Source: Bacteroidota bacterium (GTDB lineage Bacteria; Bacteroidota; Bacteroidia; B-17B0; Aurantibacillaceae). From it: a DNA stretch of 32,080 bases. The stretch is taken from the NCBI GenBank assembly GCA_021323535.1, contig JAJONO010000069.1:1-32080 (forward strand), in the 5' to 3' direction. The notes beneath the pieces are model-generated. The model did no database searches, was not told where the DNA came from, and worked only from the letters and a program-made list of their open reading frames with translations. Of this stretch, positions 7,382 through 16,257 are shown one piece after another (positions within the stretch are counted from its first letter, which is position 1; the number at the start of each line of letters is the position of its first letter). Made by a program: the position numbers and the translations under genes.

Positions 7382-9586
7382 TTACCTGTTCTTTAAGAGA
7401 GTAACATGGCCGTAATGAATTTCGTCTTTTTCGGTAACAACATTTTTAAATATAATGCGCCACACGTAAACATCCTGCTGACATTCTTTTCCTTTGTAAA
7501 AGCCATTCCAGCCTTCTTTAGGATTTTGTGTGCTGTAGATCAGTTCGCCCCAACGGGTAAAAATATCAAACTCATAATTAATAATTCCTATTGCTATCGG
7601 AAGAAAATTATCGTTCAGTAAATTATCATCTGGTGTAAATGTATTCGGTATCCAGAAGCGGTGTTCCGGAAGTATTTTTAAGGTTTTAACAATGGTATCC
7701 TTGCAGCCATAAGGGTTAGTTACAACTTGTGTAATCGTATAATCACCATAATCCTGGTAAACATGAACGTCGCTGGCATAAGGTGTTCCGGTACCATCAC
7801 CAAAATTATATTCCCACTTGCTTACATCCCAGCTGGCTTTGTTCATGAAAGTAATTTCGGGATCAAAAATGGTAGTGATTTCAGGTGTAAATGTAAATCC
7901 TGCTTTCGGAGATGGATTAACCGTTATGTTCTTAACGGATGTTATGCTGGTATCAATACACAAGCCACTGGTAAAAGCCATTAGCGTTGCAGAATAAACT
8001 CCTACGGGCGAAAACACCTGCGTAGGCTGATATTCAATGGAGGCGTTTCCATTGCTGAAATACCATTGGTAGGTCAATGGCAGATCACTTGCACTACCAT
8101 TGCTGAAGACCACTTTGGCCGGGTCGCACAAACTCGTTGGAAGATTATTGATCTTGGCAACGGGTGGCCCAATGACTCGAACAGTATCTATGAAAGAATC
8201 AATGCATGTGAGTTGTTTCCCTATCAGCTTCACAAAATATTTTCCTGGCTGGGTATAAGAAACGGGAGGAGGATTTTTTAAAGTAGATACACTCGGAGTG
8301 GATGCTGCTCCGAAATCCCATTTGAAGGTGGCCGAAGGAAGATACGCGCCCTGAACCGAAAACGTGAAGGCGTTTCCTTTAAAACATTGTTTGTTCAAAG
8401 GAGGAAAATCGATCTGCAGTGGCGGATAAACATAAACTTCGCCCTTAAAAGTATCACAACATGGTTTGTTCGGATTAGCTATTAAGGTAACCTGGTATTT
8501 ACCGGTGTCGGGGTACGTGTAAGTCGGATTAAAAATATTGCTTGTATCATCTGTTAATACAGGAACACCAAAATCCCAGTGATAGGTTAAGCCTCCAAGA
8601 TTACCAAAGCTCTGGTTTGTAAAAGTAATAGCACTTCCCAGGCATTTGTCTTCCTGCTCAGCAAAACCGCTAACCACTTGTACAATACACGATACCACGT
8701 TGAACTGAAAATCCCTGTAATGAGTTTGAATAAGTGTGCCATTTCGGAACTCCTGAACGCAAACGCCAACTACATACTGACCAAGAAGATTTGGCCTGCC
8801 GGTGAGAAGACCAGTAACAGAATTAATAGCGAAAGCGGGATTACTGGCAATAGGATAACCGCCATTATACGGGCCAACAAAGTTTACCGTAGGATACGGG
8901 GGAGGAACAGCATAACCAAGGCAGTTCGGACTGGTTACGGTTGCACAGTTAGGATCGAGGCCCTGGAAAGGCGCACAAAGCGAATACACAAGCTGATCGC
9001 CATCAGGATCGGTTGCATGATGATCAAATGTGAAGTTGACATTGTTACAAATGAAAATAGGTGGGAACGAGGCGTAACGTGGCGAGTTATTACTGGCAAC
9101 CACTTCAGGGCCCGGAATGAATGTATAATATGTTCCGCCCTGGGAGCCAGGAGCCACCAGGTTAAGAATGGTGCCATTCCTGCAGCAGCGCTGGTAAATT
9201 ACATAATACCCTTTTGCTTTTGGAGGAAGCGTGAGCGTATAGGTATAAACCCCTTCTTCTACACAAATTCCGCCGGGAGGCTGAACACAAGGGTTATTAA
9301 TCGTTGGAGGAATATTGGTAATGACCGGTGCACCTATATCATAAGTGCCAACCAGGAGACTGTCTCCTGTATAAACAGTAAGAATACACGGCGAAAAAGT
9401 AGTACCATTACTGGCACCATCAAACGGTGGAACCCCGTTAAAACAATCGCGGTAAACTTTAAGAGTGATTTTGTAAGTGGAATCGTTGAGCTTATCGTAA
9501 ATAATTTCACCTCCCACAATATGTGTAGCTCTGAGTTTAATACCTAACAGTAAAAACAATAAACTATAAGCGAAAGCCTTTTTCAT
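7382..9586 (-). CDS. PKD-repeat surface protein with T9SS type B C-terminal domain, copy 2 (tandem paralogue)
   Basis: The 734-residue protein begins MKKAFAYSLLFLLLGIKLRA, a signal peptide; this ATG (9586) is preferred to one 15 bases upstream because it aligns with MKKGF of the paralogue and gives a normal signal sequence. Architecture is the same as copy 1: Cys-rich N-terminal region with HIVGGEIIYDKLNDSTY, ATDPDGDQLVYSL, about four PKD domains, and a type B sorting domain from about 645 (FWIPNTFTPDDNLLNDNF, FTRWGELIYST, GWNGFYKG). It differs from copy 1 by a small insertion with two cysteines after LCAPFQG (DPNCATVTSPNCLGY). Both 3' ends share ttctttaagagagtaacatg. Likely exported across the outer membrane and displayed on the surface. 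The high, full-length similarity points to a tandem duplication that included the upstream block. Confidence 0.88.
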   Translation of the reverse strand: MKKAFAYSLLFLLLGIKLRATHIVGGEIIYDKLNDSTYKITLKVYRDCFNGVPPFDGASNGTTFSPCILTVYTGDSLLVGTYDIGAPVITNIPPTINNPCVQPPGGICVEEGVYTYTLTLPPKAKGYYVIYQRCCRNGTILNLVAPGSQGGTYYTFIPGPEVVASNNSPRYASFPPIFICNNVNFTFDHHATDPDGDQLVYSLCAPFQGLDPNCATVTSPNCLGYAVPPPYPTVNFVGPYNGGYPIASNPAFAINSVTGLLTGRPNLLGQYVVGVCVQEFRNGTLIQTHYRDFQFNVVSCIVQVVSGFAEQEDKCLGSAITFTNQSFGNLGGLTYHWDFGVPVLTDDTSNIFNPTYTYPDTGKYQVTLIANPNKPCCDTFKGEVYVYPPLQIDFPPLNKQCFKGNAFTFSVQGAYLPSATFKWDFGAASTPSVSTLKNPPPVSYTQPGKYFVKLIGKQLTCIDSFIDTVRVIGPPVAKINNLPTSLCDPAKVVFSNGSASDLPLTYQWYFSNGNASIEYQPTQVFSPVGVYSATLMAFTSGLCIDTSITSVKNITVNPSPKAGFTFTPEITTIFDPEITFMNKASWDVSKWEYNFGDGTGTPYASDVHVYQDYGDYTITQVVTNPYGCKDTIVKTLKILPEHRFWIPNTFTPDDNLLNDNFLPIAIGIINYEFDIFTRWGELIYSTQNPKEGWNGFYKGKECQQDVYVWRIIFKNVVTEKDEIHYGHVTLLKNR

Positions 9587-9636
9587 GCCTACGAAATCCA
9601 CTCTTAAATTACGAAAAAGAGATGGTAATAAGAAAC

Positions 9637-9671
9637 AACTTTATATCCGGACTGTTTTTTAGCATAATTGG
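9637..9671 (-). promoter_or_regulatory. Conserved upstream block of adhesin copy 2
   Basis: Counterpart of the block at 7295-7330: aactttatatccgg, a divergent spacer, gttttttag and ataattgg. Conservation outside the coding region, at the same distance from the start in both copies, suggests either a regulatory site or a recent duplication. Confidence 0.45.
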
Positions 9672-9706
9672 CACATAGTTTGCAAAAAACCTGCCGTTTT
9701 ATTGAC

Positions 9707-9714
9707 TAAATTTG
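9707..9714 (+). promoter_or_regulatory. Candidate -7 box (TAAATTTG)
   Basis: TAAATTTG matches TAnnTTTG exactly and ends five bases before the ATG at 9720. A TTTG at 9679-9682 is present but the spacing of 24 bases is longer than usual. If used, the three-gene transcript would be almost leaderless. Confidence 0.35.
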
Positions 9715-9719
9715 TTTTA

Positions 9720-11966
9720 ATGACTCGTTTTTTAACATTCAACATTTTTGTATTCTTCTCATTCATTTCCTTTGCGCAACTTCCATTGGGCTTTGACACC
9801 ATAACGGTAATTGAGAATGGGTACGTACAAAAAATGGCCTGGGGAAACGGCCTTAACTACTCTAACTTTTCAAACATTGATCTCAACTTCGATGGTAAAA
9901 AAGATCTTGTCGCTTTCGATAAACTGAATCAGTTTGGCGTGGGACGATTCCGCTGTTTCATCAAAACCGGCGTTGCTGGTCAGGAAACGTATACCATAAA
10001 TCCCGGGTATAGTTATTCTTTCCCGCAGATAACCACCAATTGGGCGATTTTAATGGATTATAACTGCGACGGAAAGGAAGATATTTTCTGTTCCGCCAAT
10101 GGAGGAATAATGGTTTACAGGAATACAAGTTTGCCTGGCGCGATCACATTTACATTGGAGAAACCATTGCTGTATTCTTTTTATCCCGGAAGCGGTTTTG
10201 CAAATTTATATGCAAGTCCTGCCGGAGTTCCCGGAGTTTCGGACATGGATAACGACGGCGATCTTGATGTAATGACATTTGCTCCGCAGGGAATATTTGT
10301 AGAGTATCATCAGAACATGAGCATGGAAGCTTATGGAAACTGTAATCACCTCGACACCTTTTTGCTGAATACAGGTTGCTGGGGAAAAATCATTGAAAAT
10401 AACTGCCTGATTACTTTCAATCAAACCTGCGCGCAAAAGCCATGGCCCGATTATCATCCCGAATTACAAACTAACGGAACGCGCCATGCCGGATCGTGTT
10501 TAACCTGTATTGATATTGATGGCGACCTGGATAAAGAGCTTCTCATGGGAGATGTGTCGTGTAATCATGTTCAGTTAGCATTTAACGGGGGATCTGTAGG
10601 CAGCGCTCTCGTAACAGATTCAACAAAACTATACCCGAACTACCCGAATAAAAATAATACCACGCAGATTAAAATGAATAATTTTCCGTGTACGTACAAC
10701 GTGGATGTAAACGGCGACGGAAAAAAAGATCTCATTGCCACGCCAAACGCTTTCGGAAGTGAAAACTTCAAAAGCACATGGTATTACAATAATGCTTCAA
10801 CCACCAGCACGCTTAATTTTCAATTCGTGAAAAATAATTTGCTGCAGGATGAAATGATAGAAGTGGGACAAAATTCTTTTCCTGTTGTGTTTGATTACAA
10901 TGCCGACGGAAAAAAAGATCTTCTTGTTGGAACGTTTGGATATTATAACACAACTTTCCTTAAAGCGCAGTTAACACTTTATGAAAATAAAGGAACAACC
11001 GCGCAACCCTCGTATTCGCTGGTAACAAGAGATTACGCGGCCCTAAGCACCCAGAGCCTGAGTTACGCGATACCTTATCCGGCAGATATGGACGGCGATG
11101 GCGACGTGGATCTTCTCATCGGTACTTCACAAGGGCAGGTTCATTTACTCAGAAACACCGCGGGAGCTGGTAATCCTTGTAACTTCTCTCAATTCGTAAG
11201 CAACCCTTATTCTTTTACATCACCTTCTGCCATTGCGGCCGTTCAGGCGTTTGATATTAATAAGGACGGCACGCTGGATCTGATGTTAGGAGGTAAGGGC
11301 GGAAAAATACAGTATTACAAAAACATTGGAACCACAACAGCGCCTTCCTTCACCTTGAAAAGTTCTTTCTTCGGAAAGATCAATGTTCAGGGAGATCCTA
11401 ATCTCTATGGAATAGACGGGTATTCTGCTCCGTTCTTTTACGATGAAGGATTGACAACAAAATTACTGGTGGGTTCGGTAAGCGGACAAATTTTTCATTA
11501 CAGCATCCCCTCTCTTGTGAACGACACTTGTACAGCCGTTCTTTTAAATGCAAATACGAATGGATTAAATGAAGGCGCGCAGTCAACTGTATTTTACGAA
11601 GATGTTAACGGCGATAGCAAGCGCGATCTTTTTGTAGGTAATGCGGGCGGAGGGCTTAATTTCCTTTCATCAAAAGCGCCTGATGTTGGCGTTCATGAAT
11701 CTGATTTAGACGCCTCTGAATTTGTTTCGGTTTATCCGGTTCCTTCTCAACAGGAACTAAACATCTCTATTAAAAAAATGGAAGCCGGAAAATTTGAAGT
11801 TATCCTTTATGATCTCTTAGGAAAACAAGCTGCTTCGGCAACGTTTCATTCCAGCAAAGGAACCATTGATATCAGCGAATTACCAAAAGGAATTTATTTT
11901 GCTAAGGTGATCATTCTGGCCAATTCGGCAATATACAGTATTACTAAAAAAATTGTGAAGGAATAA
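9720..11966 (+). CDS. FG-GAP/VCBS-repeat secreted protein with T9SS type A sorting tail
   Basis: The 748-residue product begins MTRFLTFNIFVFFSFISFAQ, a signal peptide cut near FAQ; an in-frame TTG at 9702 was rejected as it only adds residues before the signal. About nine calcium-binding-like loops follow (NFDGKKDL, NCDGKEDI, DNDGDLDV, DIDGDLDKE, NGDGKKDL, NADGKKDL, DGDGDVDL, NKDGTLDL, NGDSKRDL), the signature of integrin-like FG-GAP/VCBS propellers. The tail from about 667 (VSVYPVPSQQELNISI, LYDLLGKQ, LPKGIYFAKV, TKKIVKE) is a T9SS type A sorting domain. The protein is probably exported and attached to the surface or released. It is first in an operon: three bases separate it from the next gene. 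Confidence 0.88.
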   Translation: MTRFLTFNIFVFFSFISFAQLPLGFDTITVIENGYVQKMAWGNGLNYSNFSNIDLNFDGKKDLVAFDKLNQFGVGRFRCFIKTGVAGQETYTINPGYSYSFPQITTNWAILMDYNCDGKEDIFCSANGGIMVYRNTSLPGAITFTLEKPLLYSFYPGSGFANLYASPAGVPGVSDMDNDGDLDVMTFAPQGIFVEYHQNMSMEAYGNCNHLDTFLLNTGCWGKIIENNCLITFNQTCAQKPWPDYHPELQTNGTRHAGSCLTCIDIDGDLDKELLMGDVSCNHVQLAFNGGSVGSALVTDSTKLYPNYPNKNNTTQIKMNNFPCTYNVDVNGDGKKDLIATPNAFGSENFKSTWYYNNASTTSTLNFQFVKNNLLQDEMIEVGQNSFPVVFDYNADGKKDLLVGTFGYYNTTFLKAQLTLYENKGTTAQPSYSLVTRDYAALSTQSLSYAIPYPADMDGDGDVDLLIGTSQGQVHLLRNTAGAGNPCNFSQFVSNPYSFTSPSAIAAVQAFDINKDGTLDLMLGGKGGKIQYYKNIGTTTAPSFTLKSSFFGKINVQGDPNLYGIDGYSAPFFYDEGLTTKLLVGSVSGQIFHYSIPSLVNDTCTAVLLNANTNGLNEGAQSTVFYEDVNGDSKRDLFVGNAGGGLNFLSSKAPDVGVHESDLDASEFVSVYPVPSQQELNISIKKMEAGKFEVILYDLLGKQAASATFHSSKGTIDISELPKGIYFAKVIILANSAIYSITKKIVKE

Positions 11967-11969
11967 TAA

Positions 11970-13424
11970 TTGCGTTTTCAGCTACTATATTTTTCTGTTG
12001 TCCTTCTTTTCATTTCATGCCGTAAAGATGTGGGCTACGTTAACCGCGGCGACTACCCGGTTGAGGTTGGAAAAATAATTTCTTACAAATGCGCCACTTC
12101 CGGTTGCCACGACGATAAAAGTTTTGGCGCCGCAGGAAATTATAACCTTTCATCGTGGACCAGCATGTTTGCCGGAAGCTCTAACGGTTCGCCCGTGATA
12201 CCCTTTAACAGCAGGTTCTCTTCGTTGTGTTATTACATCAACACATATCCCGAACTGGGACTTCAGAATGAGCCCACCATGCCATTGAACGGAACCCCTT
12301 TAAGTTATGATGAAGTTAAAACCATCAAACACTGGATCGAAGAAGGAGCCCCCGACATTAAGGGAAATATTAAATGGAGTGGATCCACAAGAAAAAAACT
12401 GTACGCTGTTAACCAGGGTTGCGATGTGGTAACCGTATTCGATGCTGAAACACAATTACCAATGCGTTATATTGAAGTAGGAACCAAAGCTACAACAGAT
12501 GTGCCTCACCAGGTTCGTGTGTCGCCCGACGGAAAATACTGGTATGTTATTTTCATCAATAACAACGTCATGCAAAAGTACAGTTGTGCCGACGATAAAC
12601 TGATAGGAAATATTCCCCTTAGTCCGCTTGCCGCAGGAACAGGTGCCGCAGATGCATACGACTGGAACACCTTTACCATTTCATCGGACAGCAAGCGCGC
12701 TTATGTTGTTTCGTGGACCTTTAGCGGAAAGGTGGCGGCGGTTGATCTTGACAATATGAAACTGCTTCATTACCTCGGAGGATTTAATAATCCGCATGCT
12801 GTTTGCCTCAATGCCAATGACACAAAAATTTATATTGGCGCGCAAACCGGAAATTACATGACTGAAATGGATACTGCTTTTTCTTCTGTTAACGATATTT
12901 CATTGGAGAACGGAATGCCGGTGAGTGGAATTTCATCACTCGATGTGCATGACATTATTCTGGCTCCAAACGGAAATAACCTGATGATCACCTGCCAGAA
13001 AAGTAACGAAGTGCGGGTTTTTAATATTCCAACGGCTTCTGTTACAACTGTTATCTCTACCGGAAAATATCCGCAGGAAATTATTTATTCCACAGCCATG
13101 AACCAGTATTTTGTAAGTTGTACCTACGACAGCACCACTTTCGGAGGATCAACAGGAGTAATTACAAGGATAGCGGGAACAGGTTTTGCAGCCACACATT
13201 TAAAATGCGGGTCGCAACCACACGGAATAGCTGTAGACGAAAGCAAAAAAATGTTATACGTTCTGTCAAGAAATATTTCAACGAACGGGCCCGCTCCCCA
13301 CCACACCAGCCAGTGCGCGGGCCGCAATGGTTTTATCAGTTTTGTGGATTTGAACACATTCAGCGTTACCGGAAAAAAATATGAGCTTAGTGTTGATCCA
13401 TACTTTATCTTTGCAAGACCATGA
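11970..13424 (+). CDS. Lipoprotein with cytochrome c-like N-terminal domain and YncE/YVTN-type beta-propeller
   Basis: The start is TTG at 11970, three bases after the previous stop; no ATG is available before the lipobox FISC (Cys17), so the rare start is well supported. Residues 30-130 look like a small cytochrome c domain: CATSGCH (Cys41, Cys46, His47), a possible axial Met in PTMPLNG (Met104), and the helix IKHWIEEGAPD common in Bacteroidota and planctomycete cytochromes. The haem motif is CX4CH, not CX2CH. Residues 135-480 form a YVTN-type seven-bladed propeller (KLYAVNQGCDVVTVFDAET, VRVSPDGKYWYV, ISSDSKRAYVVSW). It is 484 residues, likely membrane-anchored in the periplasm or on the surface. 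The ATGA overlap with the next gene indicates translational coupling. Whether haem is actually bound is not shown by the sequence. Confidence 0.75.
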   Translation: MRFQLLYFSVVLLFISCRKDVGYVNRGDYPVEVGKIISYKCATSGCHDDKSFGAAGNYNLSSWTSMFAGSSNGSPVIPFNSRFSSLCYYINTYPELGLQNEPTMPLNGTPLSYDEVKTIKHWIEEGAPDIKGNIKWSGSTRKKLYAVNQGCDVVTVFDAETQLPMRYIEVGTKATTDVPHQVRVSPDGKYWYVIFINNNVMQKYSCADDKLIGNIPLSPLAAGTGAADAYDWNTFTISSDSKRAYVVSWTFSGKVAAVDLDNMKLLHYLGGFNNPHAVCLNANDTKIYIGAQTGNYMTEMDTAFSSVNDISLENGMPVSGISSLDVHDIILAPNGNNLMITCQKSNEVRVFNIPTASVTTVISTGKYPQEIIYSTAMNQYFVSCTYDSTTFGGSTGVITRIAGTGFAATHLKCGSQPHGIAVDESKKMLYVLSRNISTNGPAPHHTSQCAGRNGFISFVDLNTFSVTGKKYELSVDPYFIFARP

Positions 13425-13843
13425 TCAATGTTCAGGAGATACTTAAAAAACAACCTATTTTGTTGTTCGACGGAGAATGTGGTTTCTGTAATAGGAGCGT
13501 TCAGTTTTTCCTGGCAAGAGAGAAAGGAAAGCGTATGTACTTTGCCCCTCTTCAATCAGAAGTAGGAAAAGAGATCAGAAAATATTTTGAGATCGATGAA
13601 AAGATAGACAGCATCATTCTCATTAAGGACCATTCAGCTTACATTAAATCCTGCGCCGCGCTGCGCCTTACTTTATACATGAAAGGATTGTGGCCAATGA
13701 TGTCGGCCTTTCTCATCATTCCTCCTTTTCTCCGTAACCTCGTGTATTCTTTTGTAGCGCGCCATCGTATAAAAATTTTCGGAAGAGTAGAAAACTGCGC
13801 TTTAATTCCTGCCGAAGACAGAGTAAGATTCCTGGACAACTAG
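13421..13843 (+). CDS. DCC family thiol-disulfide protein (DUF393)
   Basis: The 140-residue protein carries the family signature FDGECGFCNRSVQFFL, with the CxxC pair at Cys20 and Cys23 following a conserved D-G. The DCC family has a thioredoxin-like fold and is presumed to act as a thiol oxidoreductase; substrates are not established. There is no signal peptide, so it is likely cytoplasmic, perhaps at the membrane. The start ATG overlaps the previous stop by four bases (ATGA), so the gene is the last of the operon with the FG-GAP cargo and the cytochrome/propeller lipoprotein. Its 3' end overlaps the next convergent gene by four bases. Confidence 0.85.
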   Translation: MINVQEILKKQPILLFDGECGFCNRSVQFFLAREKGKRMYFAPLQSEVGKEIRKYFEIDEKIDSIILIKDHSAYIKSCAALRLTLYMKGLWPMMSAFLIIPPFLRNLVYSFVARHRIKIFGRVENCALIPAEDRVRFLDN

Positions 13844-16101
13844 CTCCTTACGACCACCAGTTTTTTAGTACCCATTACCTTTTTGCCCTTGTATAAACAC
13901 ACGGTGTAAACACCAGCGCCATATGCTTCGGTATTTATTTGCACCAGGAGGTCAGACGTTAATTTCCCATCGCGTAGCACCTTTCCAAGCATATCGGAAA
14001 CGGTAAAAGTAATTTCTTCATCCTGTGTTCCATTGTAAAGAATATTAAAATTCTGAGATGCAGGATTAGGAAACAACACTACAGTATTGTCGACATTGAT
14101 ATCGTTGCCATATTTTATTCCGTCCCATTTACTGTTTTTACAGCCCGAAGTATCAATTGAAGAAAAGGAAGCTCCATCCTGGAACTGGAGAAGGCCGCCG
14201 TTCATTACCAGAACCTCTGTTTTAATTCCTGTAAGTTCACTGTCGGCAAAACGTATTGTAGTGGAAGCTCCTTTCACTGTGAGAACAGCGCCCGGATGAA
14301 TGATCACTTTTCCGATCACGTTCATGGAACTGTTCCAGGTAGTTGGCGATTTTATATCCATCACGTAACTCGGCCCCCAGGTATAACTTTGTGTAGCGTT
14401 GCAGTCGTTGTATAATTTGGCCATGTAAAAATCATCAAAATTTCCACTTGAGTTTCCACTCATAACATAACCACCGTCCTGCGACTGAGTAATCTTGTAC
14501 ATGCATTCCTGGCGTTTCATATCAAGAGGCGGGGCTTCGCGTTTACGGTTATCGCCAACGTCAAATGTTTTGCTCCATTGCGCCTTTCCGTTCGCGTCAA
14601 ATTTTACAATAAGCGCGTCGGTATCCCAATCGGTATAATCCAGGGTGGTGCATCCCGCCAGGTAACCTAATTCAAGAGGAGTAGGATTTGAATGATCGGC
14701 GCCGGGAGGACGAGTTGAACTCACGGCCACAAAGCCGCCATCAGAAGTTTCGGCAACGCCGGCTCGTAAATCAAACGCGTTAACACGACCCATGGGTGAT
14801 GGATTAACACCATTTGTTACCATACTTCCGTCGGGATTAAAACGGTAAACAAAACCATATCCGGCGTTTGATCCTGCGGTGGCGCAATGCGCGCAATCCC
14901 TCACCACAGGAACCATCAGTTGTCCCGATGCTTTATGATAGATTACTTCCCATGCAATAGAATTGTAATCCGGCCCTACCCCCATTAAACGGATTGGATT
15001 ATTTGTCCAGGATGTATTTACATTGAGGTTTTCATCAACACCCCAGAGATAGGCGTTATTGTTATCAAAATAGGTACTGTTTCCAAAAAAATACGTAACA
15101 ACAACAGCATATTTTCCTGTTGTGCCAATTTCCTCTACGGATTGTCCAAAACTGTATTTTACATAGCCGGTAACAGAATTGGTGGCAGGGGTAAGTCCTG
15201 GTCCGCTTGTTGGAAGAACAGCTTTGTTGAGTAAGTGGCCGGTGGTGGGATCAATTTCGAGAAGTATCGGATAAGATGGTCCGTTCGGAATACTATTTAA
15301 TCGCGCAAAGCCCGTGGCTACAAGGTTTCCGTTTGAACTTTTGATAATATCGTAACCATAACCCTCGGCTTTATAAGCTTCGAATGCGGAAGTAGAATAA
15401 TCCAGATAGCCGTACAAGCCTTCCCAGATCACGCTTCCATCGAGGTGGCACTTGGCAATATAAATATGATTGATAACGTTGGTGTAGTTGGAAACCCCCA
15501 TTGCCGAAAGCGAAAAATAATTGGCGGGAGCGGATGACGTTGGATTGTAAGGAATAAAATCTGTTTTGTTTTTATAGGGACGAACACCTACGTGAACCCC
15601 TACTACGTAGAAGGCGGTTGGTTCTGCGGGGTCCTGTACCACTTCTTCGAGGGCGCCAATTGTTTTTGGTTTGCAATAGATCATGCTTCCATCAAGCGCG
15701 TTAAGCCCAAGATTTCCTCTTGGAGGCGTGCGGTGTTCGCCAAGATAATCTCTGTCGCTGCAGCCTTCGGCAAGTGTTGTATAATCATAGGTAACTGGAT
15801 CAATGGGATTGAATGGAGAATCGGGACCCTCGTTAAAGAACAATTGGGCATCGGTATAAGTCGCTGTTGTGCTTACAAGGCTGGTGTATCCAACAGTTAC
15901 GTAAGAAGTGTGTGTTCCCTGGGCGTTGTAAACATTTTTGTGGCTGTACCACCATTCTTCGCCGCTCTGTACCTGGGTTTGCAAGTTGAGGTCGAGCCCC
16001 CGGGGCGACCAGGTGCTTTTGCGCCATTCGACACCGGGAGCAATTTGTGCATTAAGAAGTAAAGTAACTAAGAGAAAAAAAAGGGAAAACGAAAAATGCA
16101 T
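13840..16101 (-). CDS. Large secreted protein with T9SS type A sorting tail
   Basis: The product from ATG 16101 is 753 residues and starts MHFSFSLFFLLVTLLLNAQ, a signal peptide; the earlier in-frame ATG at 16164 would place a charged 21-residue stretch before it and is not used. The body has repeated beta-propeller-like phrases (SQDGGYVMSGNSSGNFDDFY, AETSDGGFVAVSST, KSSNGNLVATGFARL), as in Bacteroidota proteins that report measured events. Before the end comes a short beta-helix-like run (HPGAVLTVKGASTTIRF), then the sorting domain from about 675 (VVLFPNPASQNFNILY, VSDMLGKVL, GAGVYTVCLYKGKKVMGTKKLVV). Exported through T9SS; ligand or activity unknown. It is convergent with the operon ending at 13843 and appears to be a single gene. 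Confidence 0.82.
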   Translation of the reverse strand: MHFSFSLFFLLVTLLLNAQIAPGVEWRKSTWSPRGLDLNLQTQVQSGEEWWYSHKNVYNAQGTHTSYVTVGYTSLVSTTATYTDAQLFFNEGPDSPFNPIDPVTYDYTTLAEGCSDRDYLGEHRTPPRGNLGLNALDGSMIYCKPKTIGALEEVVQDPAEPTAFYVVGVHVGVRPYKNKTDFIPYNPTSSAPANYFSLSAMGVSNYTNVINHIYIAKCHLDGSVIWEGLYGYLDYSTSAFEAYKAEGYGYDIIKSSNGNLVATGFARLNSIPNGPSYPILLEIDPTTGHLLNKAVLPTSGPGLTPATNSVTGYVKYSFGQSVEEIGTTGKYAVVVTYFFGNSTYFDNNNAYLWGVDENLNVNTSWTNNPIRLMGVGPDYNSIAWEVIYHKASGQLMVPVVRDCAHCATAGSNAGYGFVYRFNPDGSMVTNGVNPSPMGRVNAFDLRAGVAETSDGGFVAVSSTRPPGADHSNPTPLELGYLAGCTTLDYTDWDTDALIVKFDANGKAQWSKTFDVGDNRKREAPPLDMKRQECMYKITQSQDGGYVMSGNSSGNFDDFYMAKLYNDCNATQSYTWGPSYVMDIKSPTTWNSSMNVIGKVIIHPGAVLTVKGASTTIRFADSELTGIKTEVLVMNGGLLQFQDGASFSSIDTSGCKNSKWDGIKYGNDINVDNTVVLFPNPASQNFNILYNGTQDEEITFTVSDMLGKVLRDGKLTSDLLVQINTEAYGAGVYTVCLYKGKKVMGTKKLVVVRS

Positions 16102-16204
16102 AGATTTTTTTTTCGTAAAACGATCTTGTTCTGAAAATAGTATTTGTGTGGTTGACGTAAACAAGCCGGATGATTTTAAATGTACTGAAAATTCGGGTAA
16201 AAAT

Positions 16205-16239
16205 AAAAGCCATCACGTAAGGGAGATGGCTTTTTAATA
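16205..16239 (-). terminator. Intrinsic terminator of the DUF5606 gene
   Basis: AAAAGCCATC (16205-16214) pairs perfectly with GATGGCTTTT (16225-16234) around a 10-base loop. The minus-strand transcript ends in GGCTTTTATTTTT, so it closes the DUF5606 gene that stops at 16258. A T-run is also present on the plus strand, so it may work both ways. Confidence 0.85.
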
Positions 16240-16257
16240 AACTTTTTATGTTAAAAC

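Noticed and set aside
8678-9547. A 289-codon open frame on the plus strand opposite adhesin copy 2
   Set aside because: It lies entirely antisense to a well-supported gene, has no recognisable motif or signal, and a similar shadow frame occurs opposite copy 1 (6690-7127).
13124-13555. A 143-codon open frame on the minus strand
   Set aside because: It is antisense to the ends of two coupled genes and shows no family features.
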